Below, piece after piece: positions 53,001-58,100 of a DNA stretch of 64,000 nt. The stretch is from NCBI GenBank assembly GCA_003574895.1, contig PJFB01000012.1, forward strand, positions 103,623-167,622, given 5' to 3'. The DNA comes from Geobacter sp. GTDB taxonomy: Bacteria > Desulfobacterota > Desulfuromonadia > Geobacterales > Pseudopelobacteraceae. Numbering within the stretch: the stretch's first letter is position 1; the number at the start of each line of letters is the position of its first letter. The notes beneath the pieces are model-generated. The model worked only from the letters and a program-made list of their open reading frames with translations. It made no database searches and was not told the DNA's origin. The position numbers and the translations under genes are program-made.

Positions 53001-55032
53001 AGAGCCCGTTGTTGTTGCTCAGGCTGGGGGCCATGCCGGCGTAGCTGTAGGCCGGGGGTGAGGAGACGATGGCAACGTACTGGGTTGCGGCATGGGCGGT
53101 GTTGCTGGGATAGGTGTCACCGGCAGCGGTGTTGTGGGCCGTTACCCGGTAGTAATAGTACGTGTCCGGATCGAGCCCGCTGCTGTCCGTGAAGGTCGTG
53201 GCCGCGATGTCGTCCGCCACCGGGGAGAAGGTGCCGCACTCGGTCAGGTACGGTTGCTGCGCGGTGCAGCGCTCGACCCGGAATGTGGTGGGGTCCGATC
53301 CTGACGCCGCATTGTTGTCCCGCCAGTTGAGGGTTATGGAGCTGTTGGAAGCCGCCGCGGCCGTGAGGTCGCTCGGGGCGTTGAGCATGCCCCGGTCATA
53401 TTTGACGACGTAGTAGTCCTGGTCTTCCTTGTCGTAGATGTAGTGGTTGTCTCCGGCAGTTATGGGGCTGGATAACGGCAGGACCAGGGTGAGGCTGGTG
53501 GCGGTGTTCGACAGTATCTGCTGGGTCTGGCCGCTGTTGGCGCCATTGGTCATCTTGACCCAGTAGCCGGCCCAGGTCCCGCTGGTGGTACTGTCTTCCA
53601 GCACGCTTTTCGAGCCGTTGTCAACAGTGGCGGTGAAGCTGTGCAGGGGTGCGGTCTCGTCCGCATAGCCGCTGACAAAGGGGTTGCCGCCGGAGTCGAG
53701 GCCAAGGCCGATGCCGATGGCCTGGTCGTTATTGTTGGCAACACCGTGGAAGGTCCGGGACCAGAGCAGGTCGCCCGTACTTTTGCGATATTTGATGGTA
53801 CGGAAGTCGGAGTTGTTGGCGATGGAGGTATAACCGGTCACAAAGAGGCTGTCGCTGGCGGGATCAACTACAATGGCCGTGGGACTGTCGATATTGTTGC
53901 TGCCGGAGTCGAAGACAATGCCCCCCCCGGGCCAGAACGTCTGGGGATTAGCGGCGCCGGACTTGTACCTGACGGTGTAGATGTGTCTGAAGCCGTTGAC
54001 GGAGGTGTGCCCGGTGACATACACGTTGTCGCTGTTTAGCGGGTCGGCATCCTGGTCCAGGTACAGGCCGTCCGGTTCGGTGGTCTCCTCCAGGGCGGTG
54101 GTCTGGCTCCAGACCACGGTTCCCGAATCTTTGGCGTATTTTGCGGTGAAGATGTTGTTGTGGCTGCCGTCGTAGGTCTTGCCGGTCGCCACCACGTCGC
54201 CGGCGGAATCGATCTTCACGAACAGGCCTGCGTCGTTATTGTGGGTGAGGTTGGTATTCTTTACGTTCCAGGCGTGGCTTCCATCCAGGTTGTATTTGAT
54301 GGTCTGGAAGTAGTTGTCCAGGGACATCCCTGTAATCGCTATGCCGCTGGCGTCCACGGCAATGGAGTTTGCCGTGCCGGTGATGTTGGTCACGGCGTTA
54401 GGTACCTGCCAGGGCGCCTGGCTACCGTCGGCCTTGGCATAGGCCAGCACCATGAAACAGTTGCTGCTGTTGTAGCGGGCCGAGCCGGCTACGTAGACGT
54501 TGGTGCCATCCAGCGCCATGGCAGTGGCGGTGGAGATGTGGGTGCCGCCGTTGTCGAAGGTCTTGACCCAGGTCTCCTGCACCATTTTGGTGACCGGGTC
54601 CGGGGTGATGGTGGCGGCTGCGTATTTCAGGATAATGACGTCGCCTGCGACATTGCCGGCGACAAAGACATCCCCAGTGGCACTGTCAACGGCCATGGCC
54701 GTGACAATGGCCGCCTGGTTGGCCTGCTGGTAGACGGCACGCCATGCCAGGGTGCCGTCGCCAGCCATCTTGACCGTGTAAAATTGCGGATAGGCGCTAG
54801 CGGGGGGCAATTCGTAGCCAGTGATGTAGGTATTGCCGGCAGCGTCGGTTATGGAGGCAACCGGGGTCTGCTTGCCCGGTCTCTGGTCGCGGGCGGGAAA
54901 TTGCGGGGTGATGATATCCCCCCCCATGGTGGCGAAGGCGGCTGGGGAAAAGCTCAGCAACAGGGCAAGCGCTGCAAGCACAAGCGCCAGAATAGTATAA
55001 CCGCCGCGCATCGCCAGGCTCATTCTTGTCAT
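38062..55032 (-). CDS. Giant 5656-residue secreted multidomain protein
   Basis: One uninterrupted frame of 5656 codons with an N-terminal hydrophobic export segment (ILALVLAALALLLSF). The approximate order is: SBBP-type beta-propeller blades 50-560 and 650-1140; many FN3 domains throughout; DUF2341 modules near 1450, 1870, 3070, 3390 and 5190 and a divergent one near 2330; LamG/concanavalin-like domains near 1960-2180, 3150-3380, 3490-3730, 3745-4000 and 4870-5040; a five-copy propeller 4387-4764; and a last FN3 ending CICSEQDGKPVCQ. The domains suggest glycan or protein binding at the cell surface. The ATG at 55032 follows CGAGGATA. It sits 78 bases after a multihaem cytochrome gene. Confidence 0.9.
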   Translation of the reverse strand: MTRMSLAMRGGYTILALVLAALALLLSFSPAAFATMGGDIITPQFPARDQRPGKQTPVASITDAAGNTYITGYELPPASAYPQFYTVKMAGDGTLAWRAVYQQANQAAIVTAMAVDSATGDVFVAGNVAGDVIILKYAAATITPDPVTKMVQETWVKTFDNGGTHISTATAMALDGTNVYVAGSARYNSSNCFMVLAYAKADGSQAPWQVPNAVTNITGTANSIAVDASGIAITGMSLDNYFQTIKYNLDGSHAWNVKNTNLTHNNDAGLFVKIDSAGDVVATGKTYDGSHNNIFTAKYAKDSGTVVWSQTTALEETTEPDGLYLDQDADPLNSDNVYVTGHTSVNGFRHIYTVRYKSGAANPQTFWPGGGIVFDSGSNNIDSPTAIVVDPASDSLFVTGYTSIANNSDFRTIKYRKSTGDLLWSRTFHGVANNNDQAIGIGLGLDSGGNPFVSGYADETAPLHSFTATVDNGSKSVLEDSTTSGTWAGYWVKMTNGANSGQTQQILSNTATSLTLVLPLSSPITAGDNHYIYDKEDQDYYVVKYDRGMLNAPSDLTAAAASNSSITLNWRDNNAASGSDPTTFRVERCTAQQPYLTECGTFSPVADDIAATTFTDSSGLDPDTYYYYRVTAHNTAAGDTYPSNTAHAATQYVAIVSSPPAYSYAGMAPSLSNNNGLSIAINPANGNPVVTGNRYFTPGGFDYYTIRLDRDLNKLWSQRYGEPQLYSGADDVDTCLAIDSNGQIIVSGFSFLNNDGTDMDAIYTIKYKAGAPSEPVDDPALLNEWDHQYNAANGGNAQAIAVATATDSSDNIALVGMGLRSPTDYDKHDIYVLHYPPNGPGTTGSPNPGYWAATPIRKMDDNQPTAIVVDPWGDVIITGFVGNLPNSATNRYSIYTAKFSGSTATAALCPADKVPGCLLWEQSYNGGIGNDEPNDVTVDKLGNVYVTGFATINAQGDTAFITIKYDKDGVMQWGGTPRITSNPLANDDEAVAVRVDPIDGNIVVAGDWLTGPGNHDYHVIRYRASDGNELWHKTLLREGSDEDLVGMAMDSSGSLFVTGSTTDNSGIASMLTVKLDWEGNLSGTATGYNSTATPAEAKPFGIAANYLGETFVAGYTKNADTSVSNVVMKIDGDAIQSVYPLAATPGYATVTLNWADNSRAEEGYQVARRDGACPGEPVLWDTNTEIIAANLAPDTVSYPDSGRTSGATYCYGVRAFKGTDYSRWANTTVTTGIPQAPDMAPQSPDTTADTGYGAVATSTTSVTVTWGLPAYAPAPTGFEIWRCLDGPGHTPCSGADFTLLDTAGGTATSYADTTVCPGSTYRYQVRATGSGWVSPFSASSGVIPPTADNLMADSGFESVDPITSWPAKVNSNQNYFLIGNIVADDTHNGVGNHVVAMATDNSAIRADSGWGLTTAPTQIATVGAKTAVTNGPVLSNPGSSNAWKSLSPLTNLAANTVISVTIPRNTAIADGSEPLANYRDIRFYGAYNTGDTPAEIPCLMVVGNATNTSATFWFKTGTNTANISVYYGNATATQGSAMSIAKQALGRKQPVLMANNGMYTLYASLKSDLDYGSVNVDLLNATRTSSVPISIDSYTGGTNIAFNKDGSWHDLNADYTSTLAGQSYVRYYLNRSGPAVVPYYYPSGSAAADDIRLVPNYNLAAARVSEMQVNLSWAASSYDATGYKIERCAGVGCSADPANFSQIATVTSGTTSYTDGVLTPATSYSYRIRPYKTFAQSCTASPGWNGGGWDGGYSNTATIITTNNPPSPFTATAANTTQVNLAWTDTTTNETNFQVVRGPGTDCDAMSPLATVAQSPGIGSSVSFNDTTACNNTAYNYCVKAVSQGLAMTGLSQAGGGTWTSRVKLDFGAPASTFKPNLLTRMIINQLTGMDAAFKDIRFHDASAGVELPYWIQETSGTTATVWIKTGNNDNIYLYFGNPSAISGSSQTTVLGSGLVGYWPFSEAIGTYTYGSVLNDRSGQGNHLGMTGFNSSYGIVDGGVFGGHALSTSGSQYMYASRNTPANLPNGTASTTEAWVYPTGYPDASYNGIVSWGARACNGQGYALGMHGQGRPELATWCNDAVYTSGPTAVLNAWNHVAVVQSGTAVALWLNGQKTNLTLAQAPSLTSTNLAIGVLGYNDRAFQGRISEVRIYNRALSDAEMATHYAASLPTVATPLQANVVTDTNGLQPQLPVLWDGPFSTAAATTQAIPSAPTLAPAGVTRYSEERIDIAWTFTSSDQTGFRIDRCSAAASADCLANFVSDSGFPVIAPGGAAVRSYSDTGLTYNTTYWYRVRAYKTENPSCNGGAGFWETADSAIQSQNTNLPAPGALGGSNSIATDCADFRFMDSDDTTKLNYYLASKDDLNSQCNKATTKLIVKVPSIPAGGKQLKLYYGNLQAASASSGGSVFDFFDDFDGSAIDTSKWTVTDGTGFSVANSKLTGTNTTGRLISKAPYTFGPGYSLQARVKSATRPTNGYMAAGFFNSWYDNTGWLHSGSPNAVFYSNNNAFTQMTAALPGGTSLTDALQFNVTLKSASSFNPTIYDWEGSNNTLFWDAGDRSQTVNTRPIAIGRRYDDSSNNYNNQAYTADWEWIRVRKYASPAPSGSLGLLDTAGAPYALPGETGSWLFRKPVTVSYDAAGVTLSNYQVNVVLDTIALGTDRNTLTWTDTTSSETGFTLERCDGADCSASSFPRISKSIDVSPQSGAGSSVSYIDKDTIVNAATTNYTYCYRVKAVNAAWTAATPTAGETPYSNTVCMTTVNPTAPSNLQASAQTGTITVTWNDNSANETGFTLERCQDDTNGETACAFLAGNNYAIDVPANNAATASFTDSNTTGLPCSGTFRYRISAYKSNPDGTSWVRGPSAVAGPATLSSTPATPTGVSATRNSEQQITIGWADTYSGESGFEIYRCSGAGCTPTTLLTTSAANTISYIDTNNIVPGTTYGYQVKVKVPTACGDVRSLPSSTAYAIASFTGPSNFSTVTANTTQANLAWTDNTAAESGFSILRCSGPPPCATSYGNVAIAAAGSGTLTYNDTSVCADTTYTYVVSALESPSLPLSNPGTQPVWRYKAPLVFSDFTPNTPAQVIIPYDSGMQTNFADIRFYDRTAQQELPYWIRYYNASYAIVWFKTGANAGIDLYYGNPNAVSSSSSAATLFAGNGLAAFWPFEEADNTYQGSTADISGNNLNGSLANLWYPNGIYTSAGKIGNGLKRDSTSNYWVSVADTTSSALDITGSMTIELWYQFQTSDAWARLISKPTTAGAQPWDLYAIQLNNASQAYFVVNSANALPATTLASPAGPVMTAGTWYHLVGRYDATAGKMSLFVNGVEYSNTVTPITIPVNNETLGISSRGAYGNYAKGMYDEVRIYNRALSDREIANHYSGSVTIGPKSSTANPVKLPLAFTAFQANTLAKIVVPRNPSGSAGNNPRPDFRDLRFLDRDANRELPYWIRTITRDGSNNPIAAEIWFLPGDSANIDLNYGNATTNYASSDTMGWWPFEEFPTPYTSGATSDMSGWGLNGTLAANFTAPNGIAAGGKYGNGLKLDGTGNYVTVADSGYPNSPLDITGAMTVEGWYYYDGTNQSGNRLAAKLNSDNTASMYALFVDASGVLRFLVKNASGAMISTDTVNHDNAAAGHTLNSTPTLSVGWHHIAGTYNIVNASTAEVAVYIDGVKDVNATTGMSTAYGANAATPVVIGVYNTPLTIGANAAGSNSFLGGMLDDVRIYNRALTAAEIQARANEGASLQVATIVNGAVGYWPFEENAGTLSGYTADRSGTNPVATGVFPFIFATGYGIQAGGKYGNGLKLDGASTYISIPVNAGAPLDITGSMTIDLWYYYDTAVSGSCKSLVQRNSNSANQAKFNLYLACDGTANGETINSTYRTVNFSVIDGNNVAFRADKGGTTGVPGDNSQPLLNNAWNHLVARYDAAQGKISVIVNGVERGVNSTLPGGFTAMPASGQPIHIGNKDTTNYAKGIIDEVAIYDRPLTDQEILAHYNATAPVEMKTAGTTVSTTVVTANPANVLTDPDMESGSAYWWNGVGTTLYTYFEASGAYSGKAGLYFNNASNNATKGRYQAVNVTPGAQYQLSGYLKTNLTAGQAQCDVYGLNSSSVVSIDSPGIFSSGSSDWTYKTETVTIPADTTSVQIRCFASSSPAGQAWVDMVQFVRLAPLTLTATRVSEAAIDLGWNDFFTEKTGYNIYRCMDSGSACTFGATPYRQVTASDIPFHDLGLLPNQTYRYKVAAYKAAICPWESTASNTVSQATGQLPITDLSVSQPTATSLKLTWTDRTNSDTGYNIYRCMGNGCEPCTDPSDCATTTATYSIPAANLPRSLDQWRKAYYPMFSDLADRYNNQATGSTNLSSQITGLSNVSGLSMGTAVAGPNIQAGTTITDIFSDPASWTKRDNAVPAKSDTSGVNGLIPLANTNGRGDYFWVEGQGVLKDDDQTYKMWYSGMDVSGGSWRIYYATSADGLVWAKKDNTLLAPSNTTGTNGRIPLGTDNKNSNSNTTIGDGVHAFISQSVLKDGTLYKMWYSGYDGKNWRIYYATSTDGLSWTKVDNTIPAPADTGVTPTNGNGRLPLGTGTTGDSSGVFGPTVIKDGPLYKMWYSGNDGATPTNHWRIYYATSTDGLNWTKLDNSVPANTDSGVTPTDGNGRLPLGNATTGDSSHAYTPTVIKDGLELYRMWYSGSNGSNWRIYYATSTDGLNWTKQDNSVPATPSDTTGSNGRIPLGNATKGDSTGVFGPAVVKDGTNYRMWYSGFDDSGIRRIYHANSLTTVTLSKNPTAAASGTFVFGPTNGQTGTTDPVGAAYQIIGLANTSGLVPSMSVSGPNIPAGTTISAINSSSTITISTNPTAAASGNFVFGLNLLPTNGPSYTPSFDASGGLTLTSAYYSYYSPANTMLDNDNHTIEFDIKFSGSYGGTNNNIITYAPSGGPSLVVSTKGWGNSPSQQIKLTWSYNGSGIIDLNSDAYGLPFVVGKWYHLRGTKNGSALTLYVNDLQTATATVPVLDHAPGSRSAPLQIEVGNSYAPNVAIKNLGISSGYTGSVDAALQTFTDMQLCPGNRYNYRVMPFNNLVPWTGATSNSAGNTTNPLNPPTWLSATAKSESVVGLTWTPSNENDQTAFTLMECHGGTCTTKDKDAVGNALAYDWSGLTGDATPYCFYVASWKDACGGVTSAYYPRVDDMLNGANSGTWSSMAPITITNPMANFQTRLVVGYLTGMKTDFSDIRLFNSTTKREIPYWVEQMVPGTSATLWFKTPNSTGDAIYLYYGNPAATTPTYSGSSVFEFFDDFDGTLLDTATWSISTGGSATVSGGRLNIALGSVYTKNTLPNLATPMGMTFEMKNSWTTATTGASGISVCNAPATYSGNGSPYYAHADLRMGSASGLLGIAGDGAATGWNVVNAYLSPNSGIPANSDVNVAGQDRLIGVEYQNATNLNFYSKDPVTYALQYLPATTNYPSVWNPTGPTAPYLYLGHIWGSNSAAATIYPMSVDWVRVRKYAATPPSASIGTPGTRDGSDNTCLLIANTQLITPTDLHAVNEDGSRDTTVGTSGYIMSPYPYKIPLAWTDNSQKETSYIIDRKVWNGQWVQRAVTNNSTSFMDTVGIEPRKAYTYRVRAVNANDGTQSPLSSEFTISTPAFTGGDGNATCICSEQDGKPVCQ
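40737..41870 (-). repeat. Five tandem 215-240 base repeats coding a beta-propeller
   Basis: Inside the giant gene, five copies share a DNA core around ATAATAGATGCGCC (at about 40737, 40952, 41179, 41408 and 41647). At the protein level each copy reads approximately DNxxPAxxDTxGxNGRIPLG...VxKDGxxYKMWYSGxDGxxWRIYYATSTDGLxWTK, a WYSG/YYATS blade typical of five-bladed glycosidase-like propellers. Confidence 0.85.
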
Positions 55033-55110
55033 TTTATATCCTCGAATATCCCTGAGGTTTTGTTCTGTCATTGTTCTACTCCGGTTGTCGAACTGCCGAA
55101 AATCCATGCT

Positions 55111-58100
55111 CTACTTTGAAAGCGGCCAGGGGGTTACGCTGTTCCAGAAGTTCTGGTCAGGCCACTGCGACGGCACGGGTGATGCCGGACTCACCCCGGT
55201 TTTGACCCGCCCGATGTTGAAGTCCCTGATCGCCGGCACCATCTCCGTGCCGCTTGCGAACCGGCTTACATGGCAGCTTATGGACGCCTCGGGAGTTGTG
55301 GCGGCGTATCCTCCGCCGCCAAGCACCGAGGCGGTCGGATAGCCGCGCAGCTGGTACACGGACGAGGAACAGCCGCTATCACGATACGATACCGATCCGA
55401 TGTTGGCCAAGGCCTTCAGGGACGACCAGGCAGTACCGCCGCTCGCCGCGAAACCGCGGTGCTGGTAGTCGAGACAGTTGGTCTGCATCAGCCTGGGCAA
55501 GGCCGAGTTGTGGGGCTGGTGGCACTTGGAACAGGTAAAGGCGTGTTCCTTGTTGGTGCCCCATCCTTTTACCGAGGCATGGATCCGCTTCGAGCTCCTC
55601 CAGGGTGCCAGGTTGGCGCTGGTGGCGGTGCCGAAGGCGTAGCTGCCGAACAGGCGCTCCTTGTTGTGGCACCTGGTGCAGAGGCCGGCAAACTGCGTTT
55701 CGTCCTCGGCGACCTTCTTCGGCGTACCGTTCAGGGTGCCGCTGGTCGTTCCCAAGGTGTTGCGGTCCAGCTTGTAGTTGGCGACGGGATCGGTGCTCGG
55801 GAATTTGCGGCCGCCGTATTGCGGTATGCCCCAGCCATAGCCCTGGGCATTGGCCCCTGAGGGGTTGGGGGCAGGGTTGTCCTCCTTGTAGGGGGAGGAA
55901 AGCCAGGTGTCTTTCAGGAGCGGCACGGCATACTGCTGTTTGTCACCCAGGGTCGGACTGACCCCGTGGGGATCGTGACAGGGGGTACAGAGGCCGTCGA
56001 TCCGATTCTGGCTGCTGGTGGAGTACTTGAGCTGGGTGGCCGCTTTCAGGTGACCGCCGGCGATGGTCTTGGCCTGCTTGAAGGTGGTGCCAAGCTTGTA
56101 GACCTGGCCCGCATACGGATCGGTGTAGTTCCGGTCGCCGAACTTGTAGGCGTCGCGGTACCCCTTGATCGGCTCCGTGGCGCCGAAAGTTGACTGGTAG
56201 CCCCACGGCACGCCGGTGCCGGAGGTGGCCTTCATGGCCGTCATGTGGCAGTCGAAGCATTGTCCGGCGCCGGCGTTGTACGGATTGGCGCCGCTGGTGT
56301 TGGCCTTGGCGAAATAGGTGACCTTGTAGCCCCCCTTGCCGGCGCCGACTTCCTTGATGTTGCCGCCGTTTTTCAGGCCGCTGTAGGAAACATAGCTGGA
56401 GGTGACGCCTCCGGCCTTGGAGCCGTGGGAGTTGTGGCAGTCAAAGCACTGCACGTTCTTGCGGGCCGTGCTCATGCCGGTGAATCCGGCCCGGTAGTTG
56501 TTGATGCCGGAGTCCGTTCCGGTTGCCGGGTTCCATCCCCCCTGGTTGGCGGCGGCATTGCCGTGGGCAGAGAGCGCCTTGGTCACCTTGTACTTGGCGT
56601 TCACCGTGGTGGAGGAGTACTTGCCCCACCTGGTAACGCCCTGCTGGGAATAACGGGCCGCTATGCTCTGCAGATCCCAGGCATACTGCCGCGGGGTTTT
56701 GCAGTCGTTGAACGGCTTGGTGTCGTTGTTCTGATCGCTGTGGCAGCTCAGGCAGTGGTTGGTCACCTTGGCAGACTCCTTGCGCTCGGTGTTGATGTCG
56801 CTGCTGCCGATGTTGGCGGCCAGGAACTGCGTTGCCGTGGCGCGGCCGGCTGCCGAGGATATGGTGCGGTAGGCAAGGGGCCTGGAACTCGGGCCATAGA
56901 TCACCAGATCGACCTTCTTGTCCTTTTGCGTGGAGTAGTTATTGAAGTTGAACCCCTCATGGTAACGGTTATCGATCATCCCTTCGGGGGTGGATTCCCA
57001 GTGGCACTGGTAACAGTGCCTGTTGTTGATCGGGGTCCCCTGGACATGGTGCGACTGCCCCTTGAACTGGCCGATGATGTCCACCCGGTTGCCCACGCTG
57101 CCGGTATGGCACTTGACGCAGTCCAGGGGGAGGCCGAAGCCGGAGTGCCGCGGCACCGGCTTGTTCATATGGCAGGTGTTGCAGGGGTTGCCCTCGGCAT
57201 GGCTGTCGGTGAAGCGGTGCTCATGGCAGGTGGTGCAGATGGTGTTGCTGTTGTGGCTGTCGCCGCCGGTGGCCTGGTAGTGGCGGCTGTCGGGGCCGTG
57301 GCAGACGTTGCAGATACCGGTGATGACGTCTCCCTGGGGTGCGCTCTTCTGGACGTAATCGGAGCCGGTGACTTTCTGGGTGAAGATGACCTTGGCCCGC
57401 TGTTTAGGTATCCCGAACCTGCCGTCGGTAAGGGTAGCCACATTGTCGTGGATCATGAAGATATTGGTGTCGCCGTGGGGGTCGTGGCAGTCCCAGCAGA
57501 ACTTGCCCCCCTTCCAGATGCCGACGGCCTTGCCGTTGGCGTCCACGCTGCCGGTGAGCAGCGATTCCCGGTTGTGCTTGAAGCCGAAATGGACCGACGA
57601 GGCCCGGGCCTTCTTGGGTTTGATGTAGCCGGTGCCCGGATCGTACCCCAGGTCGTATTTTTTCGGGTTATCCGCTGGCGGGGTGTGGCAGCCGGTGCAC
57701 TTGTTGTTGCTGTCGTCGTCGTGGCACTTCAGGCAGACACCCATGGACATATACTGGTTCTTGACGTCGGCCTTCTGGGCAAAGGACCAGAAGCCGGCGC
57801 CCGAATTGTGCAGTTGCACATCCCTGGTCGAATTGTTCGGATCAACATAGTGGCACGGGATGCTGTTGTAACTGGTGGACATGCAGGAGGGGACGCCTCC
57901 GGTGGTCTCCCAGGGCCTGTGGTCCGGCCTGGGGGCATGAACGGATGAATTGTTCGGCCACACGGCAATTCTGACCCCTGAACTTGAGATGTTTCGGAGT
58001 TGGGGCGCAAGCGATTCGCCGGTTGCCTGATCAACGTTATGGCAACTGAGGCACTCCACATCCGTGCCCTGCATGTGGCAGTAGACGCACTCCTTGTCAA

